Source of the DNA: Streptococcus ilei
GTDB lineage: Bacteria; Bacillota; Bacilli; Lactobacillales; Streptococcaceae
Assembly: GCF_000479335.1 (NCBI RefSeq)
Contig: NC_022584.1
Location: forward strand, 248,001 to 312,000
Reading direction: 5' to 3'
Length of the DNA stretch: 64,000 bases
Shown: one piece after another, positions 18,875 through 27,527 of the stretch
How positions within the stretch are numbered: position 1 is the stretch's first letter
Layout of the letters: every line of letters begins with the position of its first letter
Position numbers and translations under genes: made by a program
Notes under the pieces: model-generated
Told to the model about the DNA's origin: nothing
Seen by the model: only the letters and a program-made list of their open reading frames with translations
The model's database searches: none

Positions 18875-20259
18875 TGAAGAAATCCTACTTGAAAATACTT
18901 ATTCTCATCCTCCTCAACCTCCTTTTTATCGGAGGGATTTATCTTGCTTATCAGAAGATTGAGGAAGCACGCGCTATCAAAAATTATAATCAACAGTTTT
19001 CCAAAGCAATCCAGGAAGAAGAAGCAGTTGAAAAAGACAAAGATACCATTCTTCAAAAAGGAATGGTCGGTCAATCTTATGTTGCTGCCTACTACCCGAA
19101 AAATAACGAAGAACCTATCGCAGTGGTCAAAGAGAGAATTTTGGCTGACGTAGGCTCTCTTCCCCAAGAAGAGAAGAAGAATCAGCAAGCAAAAGAGCTA
19201 TTGTTCTATCATACCGAACGCTCAGAGGACCCATTTGTCGGGGTTCACCCTTATCAGGTGAAGAAGACCCAGTACAAGTGGAAAAACGGTAAGTTCATCA
19301 AAGATGGGATTGACAAACTTCCCCTCCTTTATCTAACGGATGAGGGGACGGTCTTCCAATTCTCCCAATTGTTTACGGATGCTGATTTAGCCAAAGAAAC
19401 CCTCTTAACAGAGTTGCGCTCTCAGCTGGTCTTCCTTCAGTTAGGGGAAGATAGAATTGAAGAGCTGATGCAAACCGTCTCAGCAAGTGATATGGCAAGC
19501 TGGCAGTTCACCTATAATAAAGGTGTGCTGTCCATCACGCTTCCAGTAGATATTGAAGGTATGGAAACTTTTGATGTTCCTCTTTCCAAACTCTATGATG
19601 TGATTGATTCTGCTCGTCTGAATCCTGAAGATCTTCAATCTTATGAGGCCTACCAAACTCAACGTCATGCTAAGATGGTTGCCTTAACATTTGATGATGG
19701 TCCAGATCCAACGACGACCCCTCAAGCCCTAGATATCTTGAACAAGTACCATGTTAAAGCGACTTTCTTTATGCTTGGGAAGAATGTCTCGGCCTATCCT
19801 GAAGTGGCCAAACGGGTACGTCAGGAAGGACATGAAATCGGGATCCATACCTGGAATCACCCTGTCTTAACCAAGTTGCCTTTAGAATCTGCCCAAAAAG
19901 AAATCATGGATACTAAAGAAGTCATTCAAAAGGTCACTGGCGTGCAAACGAAAATTACTCGTCCGCCTTATGGTTCGATTAACAGTGCCATTCAATATGC
20001 GGTAGATCAGGCCTTTATCATGTGGGATGTGGATACTCTGGATTGGAAGACCCACAATACACAAGCTATCTTGGCAGAAGTGAAAAAACAAGTCAAACCA
20101 GGATCGATTATCCTGATGCACGATATCCACCAAACCTCTATCAATGCCCTTCCAGCCGTGATTGAATACCTTCAATCGCAAGGCTACACCATCGTGACGG
20201 TTGATGAACTCTTAAACCACCAAGTGGAAAGTCATCGCCTCTATTACAATCGTAATTAA
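18874..20259 (+). CDS. pgdA: Peptidoglycan N-acetylglucosamine deacetylase
   Basis: Removes acetyl groups from GlcNAc in peptidoglycan, which makes the wall lysozyme resistant. 461 residues: one N-terminal membrane anchor (about residues 8-27), a middle domain, and a NodB deacetylase domain from about residue 265. The catalytic motifs are TFDDGPDP (base and metal Asp), HTWNHP (metal His pair), RPPYGS and LMHDIH. It closely follows the pneumococcal PgdA pattern, including IMWDVDTLDWK. The next genes, a DEAD helicase and a Gfo/Idh protein on the other strand, are pgdA neighbours in pneumococcus too. Confidence 0.92.
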   Translation: MKKSYLKILILILLNLLFIGGIYLAYQKIEEARAIKNYNQQFSKAIQEEEAVEKDKDTILQKGMVGQSYVAAYYPKNNEEPIAVVKERILADVGSLPQEEKKNQQAKELLFYHTERSEDPFVGVHPYQVKKTQYKWKNGKFIKDGIDKLPLLYLTDEGTVFQFSQLFTDADLAKETLLTELRSQLVFLQLGEDRIEELMQTVSASDMASWQFTYNKGVLSITLPVDIEGMETFDVPLSKLYDVIDSARLNPEDLQSYEAYQTQRHAKMVALTFDDGPDPTTTPQALDILNKYHVKATFFMLGKNVSAYPEVAKRVRQEGHEIGIHTWNHPVLTKLPLESAQKEIMDTKEVIQKVTGVQTKITRPPYGSINSAIQYAVDQAFIMWDVDTLDWKTHNTQAILAEVKKQVKPGSIILMHDIHQTSINALPAVIEYLQSQGYTIVTVDELLNHQVESHRLYYNRN

Positions 20260-20263
20260 AAAG

Positions 20264-20287
20264 ATCGTTCGTAGTATTACGAACGAT
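20264..20287 (+). terminator. Hairpin after pgdA
   Basis: ATCGTTCGTA-gtat-TACGAACGAT, a perfect 10-bp stem, but with no T-tract after it. A near-identical stem (ATCGTTCGT/ACGAACGAT) recurs at 20538-20567, on the other side of the family 1 repeat. Confidence 0.55.
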
Positions 20288-20316
20288 TCAGATTTAAGAT
20301 AAAGTAATTAAAAATA

Positions 20317-20448
20317 ACTTTCCTTAGGTGAGTACGGACGTCAGCGAACTTCGTAGAAGTTCCATGACTAATTATTGAGCCTAAGGTCTCAATAATTCCG
20401 TGTGCCTGAAACTATTGTGTTTCAGGCACTTTTCTCACAGCGGAAAGT
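20317..20448 (+). repeat. Family 1 cloverleaf repeat, copy B
   Basis: Exactly the length of copy A (132 bases). Same outer stem (ACTTTCC/GGAAAGT) and same first hairpin (GAACTTC-GTA-GAAGTTC). The second arm reads AATTATTGAG/CTCAATAATT and the third GTGCCTGAAAC/GTTTCAGGCAC. Both differ from copy A on both strands of the stem, so pairing is kept. An AT-rich tail reaches about 20535. No gene lies in 20260-20571. Confidence 0.8.
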
Positions 20449-20537
20449 TTTTTCATCTTCTTAAACGACTATAAATATAAGTCATTTTTTGAAAATCATC
20501 CAGCTGTTTTATGTAAAACAATAGTTTGTCTATATTA

Positions 20538-20567
20538 AAAATCGTTCGTAATGCAACGAACGATTTT
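20538..20567 (-). terminator. Terminator of the helicase gene
   Basis: AAAATCGTTCGT pairs with ACGAACGATTTT around six bases. It is symmetrical, so it works in either direction. Confidence 0.7.
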
Positions 20568-20571
20568 CTTA

Positions 20572-21657
20572 TTATTCCCCTATATAAAGTTGCGCTCCTT
20601 TGAGAATCAAGGGACGTACAGGGGTTAATTTTTTCAAACTTTTCAATTCTTCTGGATGGCTAACTAAGGTGATAACATAGCCCTCTTTGCCCATGCGTCC
20701 GGTACGCCCAGATCGGTGGATGTAGGTTTCGGCATCTCGAGGGACTTCATAGTTGACGACACATTCTAGGGAGTCGATATCAATTCCTCGTGCCACCAAA
20801 TCGGTTGCCAGAAGGAGTGTCAACTGGTGGTCCTTAAAGCGTTCCAGAATGACTTTACGGAACTTGACATTAACGTCACTAGCAAGTGAGACGGCACTAA
20901 CTTCCCGGTATTGGAGTTTTTCTTCGGCGCTTCCCAGGTCTGACAAGCTGTTGAAGAAAACGAGCCCACGAAAGTCTTCGACATTGGAGAGTTTTCTGAG
21001 GAGTTCGACTTTTTCTCGCTTATCCACTTCCATATAGAAGTGCTGGATATTGTCTAAGTTTTGTCCTTCCACTTGAATGGTTAGGGTATTGGGTTCGATT
21101 TGTTCTGGATCAAACTTGGTCGTTGCACTCATATAGATAAATTGATGATCACGGGGCGCGTAGTGGCAGATCTTATCGACAAAGTGGTACTGAGAGTCGC
21201 TAAAGAGTTGGTCAAATTCATCTAGGATGATGGTATCGACATTCATCATCTTGATTTTCTTTAACTTGATCAATTCAAAAATACGGCCAGGAGTTCCAAT
21301 GAGAATTTCGGGCCCCTTTTTGAGGCGTTCGATTTGCCGTTTTTGACTTGAGCCAGAGAGGAAAAGTTGGGCACTGAGTCCTAGAGGTTCCGCCCATTGT
21401 TTGGCAACCTCAAAGATTTGTCCTGCCAACTCTGTGTTGGGAGAGAGGATCAACAATTGTTGCGCTTTTTTAGGTTTTAGTTTGAGAAGACTAGGGAAGA
21501 GATAGGCCAAAGTCTTTCCGGTTCCTGTCGGGCTGACTCCAAGCACGTTCTCCCCTTGGGTAATAGGTTCAAAGAGGCGTTCTTGGATTTCAGTAAGTTG
21601 CTCAAATCCGAGGGTTTGAAGTTGCTCTTGCCAGAGCAGTGGAAATGCTAGTGTCAT
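20572..21657 (-). CDS. DEAD-box RNA helicase
   Basis: ATP-dependent RNA unwinding protein, 361 residues, made of the two RecA domains with almost no extension. Q-motif region LTEIQERLFEPI, motif I SPTGTGKT, motif II DEFD (a DEAD variant), motif III SAT, motif V ATDLVARGIDI and motif VI HRSGRTGRMG. The ATG at 21657 is one base after the stop of the upstream oxidoreductase gene, with AAGGA as SD. The longer frame to 21690 would overlap that gene. Confidence 0.88.
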   Translation of the reverse strand: MTLAFPLLWQEQLQTLGFEQLTEIQERLFEPITQGENVLGVSPTGTGKTLAYLFPSLLKLKPKKAQQLLILSPNTELAGQIFEVAKQWAEPLGLSAQLFLSGSSQKRQIERLKKGPEILIGTPGRIFELIKLKKIKMMNVDTIILDEFDQLFSDSQYHFVDKICHYAPRDHQFIYMSATTKFDPEQIEPNTLTIQVEGQNLDNIQHFYMEVDKREKVELLRKLSNVEDFRGLVFFNSLSDLGSAEEKLQYREVSAVSLASDVNVKFRKVILERFKDHQLTLLLATDLVARGIDIDSLECVVNYEVPRDAETYIHRSGRTGRMGKEGYVITLVSHPEELKSLKKLTPVRPLILKGAQLYIGE

Positions 21658-21658
21658 A

Positions 21659-22636
21659 TTAGTTTTCGTCCTTAAAGTGTATTCCAGCATCTTGGCGCAT
21701 AGCGTAGAGGGTTTGGTGAACCATCTGTCCAGTTTGGAGCCAAGTCTGGTAAAGAGTCGGATTGCCTTCTGCCATCATGCTAGCAAAGGCCTGGGCTTCT
21801 TCTAGCATGTTATGAGAGGCAGGAGTGATGGGGAGCTGGTAGCTGTTTCCAGAATGGTCTTGAAAAAGAGCCTGGCTAACGGCTTCGATCCCACTAATGA
21901 AGAGGGTGCCGTCTGTTGTATAGATTTCAGCAGGTAGATTACTGGTCACATCTTTGCCGGCTTGAATGCCAATGACAAAGTCAGAATAAACCAAGCTACC
22001 ATGTCCGTTCAAATCGATTGAATTAGGCAATTGCCGTGCCTGATAGGTTACTGATTCAGGTTGACCAAAGAGGCCGATGGCAAAGTAGAGAGGATAGACT
22101 CCCAAATCCATGAGGGCTCCACCCGCAAACTGGTCGGAGAAAATATTGGGAGTATTCCCTTTCAAGAGCTCGGGCATCTTAGAAGAGTATTTGGCATAGG
22201 TCATATGGCCGCCCAAGACGGTCTTGTCTTTGAGAAAGTCTTGGATGGTCGCAAAGGCTTTTTCATGATAGTTGCGAGCAGCTTCAAAGAGATAGACCTG
22301 GTGTTCGTTAGCCAATTTGACCAGTTCTTTCCATTCCTTAGGAGTGGTGACAGCCGGTTTTTCAAGGATGACATGTTTCTTAGCCAAGAGGGCTAATTTA
22401 GCCTGAGGATAATGAAGCGAATTGGGACTAGCAATGTAGATAACATCCAGGTCACTATCTAAAAAGGCAATCAGGTCATCATAGAGAGCCACTTGTCCAT
22501 AAGGTTGAGAGAAGCTACGAGCTTTCTCCAAGGTTCGTGAATAGACCGCACTTAACTCATATTGGTCAGTTTTGTTAGCTGCGTCTAGAAAGGAATGGGA
22601 AATGGCACTGGTGCCGATGATACCGAGTTTTAGCAT
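21659..22636 (-). CDS. Gfo/Idh/MocA family oxidoreductase
   Basis: NAD(P)-dependent dehydrogenase of sugars or related compounds, 325 residues. The N-terminal Rossmann fold begins LKLGIIGTSAISHSF. The signature EKPAVTTPKEW follows the fifth strand. The second domain contains GGALMDLGVYPLYFA. The substrate is not predictable. The ATG at 22636 has a strong SD AAAGGAG. Forms an operon with the DEAD helicase, in the order also known from pneumococcus. Confidence 0.85.
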   Translation of the reverse strand: MLKLGIIGTSAISHSFLDAANKTDQYELSAVYSRTLEKARSFSQPYGQVALYDDLIAFLDSDLDVIYIASPNSLHYPQAKLALLAKKHVILEKPAVTTPKEWKELVKLANEHQVYLFEAARNYHEKAFATIQDFLKDKTVLGGHMTYAKYSSKMPELLKGNTPNIFSDQFAGGALMDLGVYPLYFAIGLFGQPESVTYQARQLPNSIDLNGHGSLVYSDFVIGIQAGKDVTSNLPAEIYTTDGTLFISGIEAVSQALFQDHSGNSYQLPITPASHNMLEEAQAFASMMAEGNPTLYQTWLQTGQMVHQTLYAMRQDAGIHFKDEN

Positions 22637-22844
22637 AGAAGCTCCTTTCAATCAAGTGTTTACTGGTTTCATTATATCATGTTTCATCCTAAAAAGATGG
22701 AATGGGCCTTTCTAACTGGGGTAGCAGGAGGAAAGGATGTTTACTTGACTTGTGGATGGAAATCCATAGAAAAATGGTTCAAGTCGTGGTCAAGAGGTTG
22801 CTTTTGTGATAGAATAAATAGGATTATAGAAAATGGAGAAGAAG

Positions 22845-23480
22845 ATGCGAAACAGACCAATTATTATCGGTGTAACAGGTGGTTCTGGTGGGGGGAAAAC
22901 CAGTGTTTCTCGTGCAATTTTATCCCACTTCCCAGATGAAAAGATTGCTATGATTGAACACGACTCTTATTATAAGGATCAAAGCCATTTAACCTTTGAA
23001 GAGCGGATTCAGACCAACTACGACCATCCCTTTGCCTTTGATACCGATCTCATGATCGAGCAAATCAATGAGTTGTTGGCTGGCCGTCCAGTGGATATCC
23101 CAACTTACGACTACGCAGCGCATACGCGTAGCGCTAAGACTTATCGCCAGGAGCCTCAGGATGTTTTTATCGTTGAGGGGATTTTGGTCTTGGAGGACAA
23201 GCGTCTTCGTGACTTGATGGATATCAAGATTTTTGTTGATACCGATGATGATGTGCGGATCATTCGCCGGATTAAGCGGGATATGGAAGAGCGTGGTCGG
23301 AGTTTGGACAGTGTCATCGATCAGTACTTAGGAGTGGTGAAACCGATGTACCACCAGTTCATCGAGCCAACCAAGCGCTATGCGGATGTCATCATTCCAG
23401 AAGGTGTGACCAATACCGTAGCCATTGATTTGATTACGACCAAGATTGAAAAGATCTTGAGCGAATCACGTGAAGGATAA
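22845..23480 (+). CDS. udk: Uridine/cytidine kinase
   Basis: Phosphorylates uridine and cytidine in pyrimidine salvage. P-loop [12 protein letters not shown] at residues 8-19, substrate-site EHDSYYKD and [11 protein letters not shown], lid region [15 protein letters not shown]. 211 residues. The ATG at 22845 ([13 protein letters not shown]) has GGAGAAG as SD; the ATG at 22833 lies before the SD. An extended -10 TGATAGAAT is about 30 bases upstream. Confidence 0.94.
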   Translation: MRNRPIIIGVTGGSGGGKTSVSRAILSHFPDEKIAMIEHDSYYKDQSHLTFEERIQTNYDHPFAFDTDLMIEQINELLAGRPVDIPTYDYAAHTRSAKTYRQEPQDVFIVEGILVLEDKRLRDLMDIKIFVDTDDDVRIIRRIKRDMEERGRSLDSVIDQYLGVVKPMYHQFIEPTKRYADVIIPEGVTNTVAIDLITTKIEKILSESREG

Positions 23481-23490
23481 GATAACAAGT

Positions 23491-23527
23491 GAGAGAGGTT
23501 AGGAAGTAGTGTCCCAGCCTCTTTTCC
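23491..23527 (+). terminator. Weak terminator after udk
   Basis: GAGAGGTTAGGA pairs imperfectly with TCCCAGCCTC and is followed by TTTT. Confidence 0.45.
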
Positions 23528-23546
23528 ATGACAAATAGGGAGAAAT

Positions 23547-24218
23547 ATGAAAAAGTTAAGAAGGGAGTTTCACTCCAGAAGTAAGGCCTTTGCCTGCCTA
23601 TTGACCATGTGTGCAGGCTTTTCAGATGCCTACACCTTTATCGAAAGAGGAGGGACCTTGGCCGCGGGCCAAACTGGGAACGTGGTCTTTCTATCCGTTG
23701 GGTTAATTGGCCATGAAATCGCGGATGTGGAGGTCAAACTAGCAACCATGTTGGCCTTTATGATCGGGATTTTCTTGATGACCGTCTTTCAACGCTTCTT
23801 TAGCCATTCCGTTTGGCGACTCAGTACCTTGGTTCCCTTGGTTTTGACGACCTTGGTGGCTGGCTTTCTGCCAAAAGAAGTGCCCAATGTTTTGATTGTA
23901 CCTTTCTTTGGGCTGAGCCTAGGAATTGTAGCCATTTCCTTTGGAGAAGTCGATAGCTATGCTTATAACCATTCCTTTATGACAGGGAATCTCAAGAAGA
24001 CCATGGTCGCTTACGGGAATTTTGTGCGGGATCGCAAGATGGAGTTTTTCTGGGAGTCTCTCTTTATGACTTCTTTGATTGGGAGCTTTGTGGGAGGAGC
24101 TATTCTTTCCACCTTCCTCATCCAATATTACGGCCTTCGGACCATCTGGTTTGTTTCCCTTGTTCTGACCCTCTTTCTCTCTTACCGGGCGATTCAATAT
24201 GTTCGAAGGGATATCTAG
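23547..24218 (+). CDS. YoaK family membrane protein (DUF1275)
   Basis: A 223-residue integral membrane protein with six likely helices. Typical DUF1275 pieces are FSDAYTFIERGGTLAAGQTGNVVFL near the N-terminus and YNHSFMTGNLKKTM in the middle. The family is found beside many unrelated genes and has no established substrate. Ends with a clear terminator. Confidence 0.82.
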   Translation: MKKLRREFHSRSKAFACLLTMCAGFSDAYTFIERGGTLAAGQTGNVVFLSVGLIGHEIADVEVKLATMLAFMIGIFLMTVFQRFFSHSVWRLSTLVPLVLTTLVAGFLPKEVPNVLIVPFFGLSLGIVAISFGEVDSYAYNHSFMTGNLKKTMVAYGNFVRDRKMEFFWESLFMTSLIGSFVGGAILSTFLIQYYGLRTIWFVSLVLTLFLSYRAIQYVRRDI

Positions 24219-24243
24219 TCAAATTCAAATAGTTTGATCAATC

Positions 24244-24271
24244 AGTCAGGGAGCAAAATCCCTGACTTTTT
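24244..24271 (+). terminator. Terminator after the YoaK gene
   Basis: AGTCAGGGA-gcaaaa-TCCCTGACT followed by TTTT. Confidence 0.8.
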
Positions 24272-24363
24272 AATTGGGAATATTTGCTTGATAGTTCTGA
24301 TGGCAAGCTGGGTTGTTATCGAAGGTTGCTCCGTTGTAAATACTTAATTTTCTAACTAAAGTT

Positions 24364-24380
24364 TGGTATAATAAAGGTTA
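24364..24380 (+). promoter_or_regulatory. Extended -10 placed for a leaderless GAF-protein mRNA
   Basis: TGGTATAAT (24364-24372) is 7 bases before the ATG at 24380. AAAGG lies only 2 bases before the ATG, too close for normal SD use. Confidence 0.5.
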
Positions 24381-24877
24381 TGAATACGCAAGAAAAAGAA
24401 TCAAATTATAAACTCTTACTATCCCAGTTAGAAGCTCTTTTAGAAGGAGAGAGCAATGCCTTGGCCAATTTATCCAATGCCAGTGCTTTGCTCAATCAAG
24501 CCCTACCACATTCGGTCTTTGCAGGTTTTTATCTTTATGATCAAAAAGAGCTGATTTTAGGCCCCTTTCAAGGTCAGGTTTCCTGTGTCCACATTGCCTT
24601 AGGAAAAGGTGTTTGTGGAGAAGCAGCAGAGAAAAGAGAGACGCTGGTAATTGAGGATGTGACCCAGCATGCCAATTATATCTCTTGTGACAGTCGGGCC
24701 ATGAGTGAGATTGTGGTTCCCATGGTCTTGAATGACCAGTTACTGGGTGTGTTGGATTTAGATTCGGATCGGGTGGGAGATTATGACGATCTAGATCGCC
24801 TTTATTTGGAACGTTTTGTAGCTATCTTGCTTGAAAAAATGAATTGGAATTTTAGGATGTTTGGAGTAGTAAACTAA
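24380..24877 (+). CDS. GAF domain free methionine-(R)-sulfoxide reductase
   Basis: Repairs free methionine-R-sulfoxide. A 165-residue single GAF domain with three cysteines at the places used for catalysis and resolution in the fRMsr family: [17 protein letters not shown] and [11 protein letters not shown]. The Glu and Asp of EIVVPM and LDLDSD line the pocket. Its stop overlaps the dnaX start (TAATG), so the pair is translationally coupled; this GAF-dnaX pairing is common in streptococci. Confidence 0.85.
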   Translation: MNTQEKESNYKLLLSQLEALLEGESNALANLSNASALLNQALPHSVFAGFYLYDQKELILGPFQGQVSCVHIALGKGVCGEAAEKRETLVIEDVTQHANYISCDSRAMSEIVVPMVLNDQLLGVLDLDSDRVGDYDDLDRLYLERFVAILLEKMNWNFRMFGVVN

Positions 24878-26553
24878 TGTATCAAGCCCTCTATCGTAAA
24901 TACCGAAGCCAGACCTTTGGCCAGCTTGTAGGGCAGGAGGTTATTGCGACGACCCTACGACAAGCTGTCGAACAGGGAAAAATTAGCCATGCCTATCTCT
25001 TTTCTGGCCCTCGTGGGACAGGGAAGACCAGTGTGGCAAAAATCTTTGCCAAGGCCATGAACTGCCCCAATCAAACAGGGGGAGAGCCTTGTAACGAATG
25101 TTATATCTGTGAAGCCATTACCAATGGCAGTTTAGAGGATGTCATCGAGATTGACGCCGCCTCTAATAATGGGGTAGATGAGATCCGTGATATCCGCGAT
25201 AAATCCACCTATGCGCCTAGCCTGGCCCCTCATAAGGTCTATATCATTGACGAGGTCCACATGCTCTCGACGGGAGCCTTTAACGCCCTTCTCAAGACCT
25301 TGGAAGAACCGACAGAAAATGTGGTCTTTATTTTAGCGACAACGGAATTGCATAAGATTCCAGCAACCATCCTTTCGCGGGTTCAACGTTTTGAGTTCAA
25401 ATCCATCAAGACGCCAGCCATTCAAGACCACCTAAAAGCTGTTTTGGAGAAAGAAGGGATTGATTACGAAGAAGAAGCTGTAGCCATTATTGCCCGTCGG
25501 GCAGAAGGTGGGATGCGGGATGCTTTGTCCATTTTGGACCAGGCCCTCAGCCTGACAGCTGGTGCCCAATTGACCACTGAGATGGCAGAAGAAATTACAG
25601 GCTCCATTAGTCAAGAAGCTTTAGATCTCTATGTTACAGCCTTGTCAGCACAAGATGCAACAGCTGCCTTGGACCAGTTGAACCTGATCTTTGATAATGG
25701 GAAAAACATGGCCCGCTTTGTGACGGACCTCTTGCAGTATTTACGGAATCTCTTGATCGTTCAGACAGGTGGGGAAAATCTCCATGTCAGTGAGCGATTT
25801 AATCAGAATCTAGCCATACCGCAAGCAACCCTCTTTGCTTGGATTGATCTTGCGACAAGGAGTTTAGCGGATATCAAAAACAGCCTGCAGCCGAAAATCT
25901 ATACGGAGATGATGACCATTCGTTTGGCAGAATACAAGGGTGAGGGCCCTTCGGCTAGCCAAGTGGCTCTTCCAGCAGATTTTTCAGCACAAGTAGATCA
26001 GCTCAAAAGAGAAGTCGAGTCTCTGAAGAATCAGTTAGCTCAAGTAGCGAGTGGGGCTCCTGCAGCTAAATCAAGCCCTACTCGTCCTCAGAAGTCTAGC
26101 AAGGGCTATCGAGTGGACCGCAATAAGCTTCAAGCTATCTTACAAGAAGCAGTTGAAAATCCAGATTTAGCCCGTAACAATCTCATTCGCCTACAGAATG
26201 CTTGGGGGGAAATTATTGAAAGCCTAGCAGGGGCAGATAGGGCTTTACTGGTTGGTTCACAGCCGGTTGCGGCCAATGAACGCCATGCGATTTTAGCTTT
26301 TGAGTCTGACTTTAATGCCGAACAGACCATGAAGCGAGATAACCTCAATACCATGTTTGGCAATATTTTAAGCAATGCGGCAGGTTTCTCTCCGGAGATT
26401 CTGGCTATTTCAATGGAGGAATGGACCCAGGTTCGGGCGGAATTCTCTAAGAAAGCTCGTGGTCACAAGGAAGAGGCAGAAGTGGCAGAAGAGTCAGTCA
26501 TTCCGGAGGGCTTCGATTTCCTCTCTGATAAAATTACCGTTCAGGAAGACTAG
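24877..26553 (+). CDS. dnaX: DNA polymerase III subunits gamma/tau
   Basis: Clamp-loader ATPase. Walker A GPRGTGKTS, a zinc module with Cys in CPNQTGGEPCNECYIC, Walker B IIDEVHM and sensor LATTELHKIP lie in the first 180 residues. A collar domain and a variable C-terminal tau-like region with a coiled-coil stretch (VDQLKREVESLKNQL) follow. Length 558. No obvious slippery heptamer for a programmed frameshift was spotted, so only one product is predicted. Confidence 0.94.
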   Translation: MYQALYRKYRSQTFGQLVGQEVIATTLRQAVEQGKISHAYLFSGPRGTGKTSVAKIFAKAMNCPNQTGGEPCNECYICEAITNGSLEDVIEIDAASNNGVDEIRDIRDKSTYAPSLAPHKVYIIDEVHMLSTGAFNALLKTLEEPTENVVFILATTELHKIPATILSRVQRFEFKSIKTPAIQDHLKAVLEKEGIDYEEEAVAIIARRAEGGMRDALSILDQALSLTAGAQLTTEMAEEITGSISQEALDLYVTALSAQDATAALDQLNLIFDNGKNMARFVTDLLQYLRNLLIVQTGGENLHVSERFNQNLAIPQATLFAWIDLATRSLADIKNSLQPKIYTEMMTIRLAEYKGEGPSASQVALPADFSAQVDQLKREVESLKNQLAQVASGAPAAKSSPTRPQKSSKGYRVDRNKLQAILQEAVENPDLARNNLIRLQNAWGEIIESLAGADRALLVGSQPVAANERHAILAFESDFNAEQTMKRDNLNTMFGNILSNAAGFSPEILAISMEEWTQVRAEFSKKARGHKEEAEVAEESVIPEGFDFLSDKITVQED

Positions 26554-26576
26554 GATGTGCTTTTTCCAGAAAATCA

Positions 26577-26592
26577 TGGTAGAATAACAATA
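26577..26592 (+). promoter_or_regulatory. Extended -10 placed for a leaderless small-protein mRNA
   Basis: TGGTAGAAT (26577-26585) ends 6 bases before the ATG at 26592, just after the dnaX stop. Confidence 0.45.
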
Positions 26593-26804
26593 TGAATAAA
26601 CGTCAATTTTGGACTATGGCTATCTTTACAGCCTTAGAAACCTATTTTTTTAATGATGCTGTGATGAGAGAAAGCTACCTGGCAGCTATCTTTTGGGCTC
26701 TTTTGATATTGAGAAATTTACAAGTCAGCTATATCTTAGGAAAGTTGGTCGAAAGTATCGATCAACAGCTTAATCAGAAAAAACGAGATAAGTATAAAAA
26801 ATAA
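26592..26804 (+). CDS. Small membrane protein, unknown function
   Basis: 70 residues. Two hydrophobic stretches (FWTMAIFTALETYFF and YLAAIFWALLILRNL) are followed by a Lys-rich cytoplasmic tail. It resembles the small DUF3272-type proteins often encoded after dnaX in streptococci, from memory. No SD; an extended -10 lies directly upstream. Followed by a hairpin. Confidence 0.65.
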   Translation: MNKRQFWTMAIFTALETYFFNDAVMRESYLAAIFWALLILRNLQVSYILGKLVESIDQQLNQKKRDKYKK

Positions 26805-26829
26805 GCACCGACTGGTGCTTATTTTATTT
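26802..26829 (+). terminator. Terminator after the small membrane protein
   Basis: AAGCACC-gac-TGGTGCTTATTTTATTTT: stem AAGCACC with GGTGCTT and a T-rich end. Confidence 0.7.
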
Positions 26830-26856
26830 TAAATAAAATATAAAGTCTACTTAAAA

Positions 26857-27038
26857 ACTTTCCTTAGGTGAGTACGGACGTCAGCGAACTTCGAAGAAGT
26901 TCCATGACTTAGTTTTGGACCCCTTCGCTTTTATATTTCTAGGCTTAGGCTAAAACAGTTCCCCGAACTGTTTTACTCCCAAAACTCCCGAGTGCTTGAA
27001 ACAAAAGCGTTTCAAGCACTTTTCCCACAGCGGAAAGT
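26857..27038 (+). repeat. Family 1 cloverleaf repeat, copy C (with enlarged middle arm)
   Basis: Same boundaries and outer stem as copies A and B, but 182 bases long. The middle arm (AGTTTTGG with CCAAAACT) carries about 50 additional bases, including an extra hairpin TAAAACAGTTC-ccc-GAACTGTTTTA. The third arm is GTGCTTGAAAC-aaaagc-GTTTCAAGCAC. The AT-rich tail to about 27130 resembles that of copy B (CATTTTTT, TTTATGTAA, TTTGTCT in the same order). Confidence 0.8.
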
Positions 27039-27527
27039 TTTAGATTTACTTAACGAATTCAAAAAATAGCCGTCATTTTTTTGAAGAGTCAGCTGACTAC
27101 TTTATGTAATTAGGAATTTGTCTGCTTTCTAAAAAAAGGACTTAGTCCTGTGCAATACAGAACTAAATCCTTTGTGTAAATGAATGGTCTAACTTTTTTG
27201 GCTCAGTACACACCAGGTGTGTTTTCTTTATGCATACAATTCTTAAATTTTTAAGCACCTTAAGTATATCATGGTGCTATCTAAAAAGTTAATTTTATAC
27301 AGTTTACTAGCATAGTTGATTAGTTTTTGTTTACCCTTCCAACTTTATTATTATATCATAAAAATGATTAGAAAAACAGACTTGAATTTTTTTGAAATTG
27401 GTATACGATTAAGGTATAAAAACTATTAAAATAGCCTGTTAGAAAGGGGATTAAAAGAATTAATAAGGCTATATATAATTGTTGATTGGTATCTAATGTT
27501 GTAAAACAAGAAAGGGTAACGTAAAAA
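27039..27527. other. AT-rich intergenic stretch with hairpins, no supported gene
   Basis: After the repeat tail come three inverted repeats. They are AAAGGACTTAGTCCTGT with its complement (27137-27175), CACACC-a-GGTGTG plus TTTTC (about 27208-27226), and AGCACC...GGTGCT (27255-27280). A 24-codon ATG frame at 27180 has no SD. A small RNA is possible but nothing proves it. Confidence 0.4.

Noticed and set aside
24877-26553. Programmed frameshift in dnaX producing a gamma form
   Set aside because: I saw no A-rich slippery heptamer with a following hairpin as in E. coli dnaX.
27180-27254. 24-codon ATG frame in the AT-rich gap after family 1 copy C
   Set aside because: No SD, no promoter at a fitting distance, and it runs through a terminator-like hairpin.
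27240-27265. CTTAAATTTTTAAG resembling CiaR half-sites
   Set aside because: The halves are inverted, not direct repeats with 11-bp spacing, so it does not fit the CiaR site.
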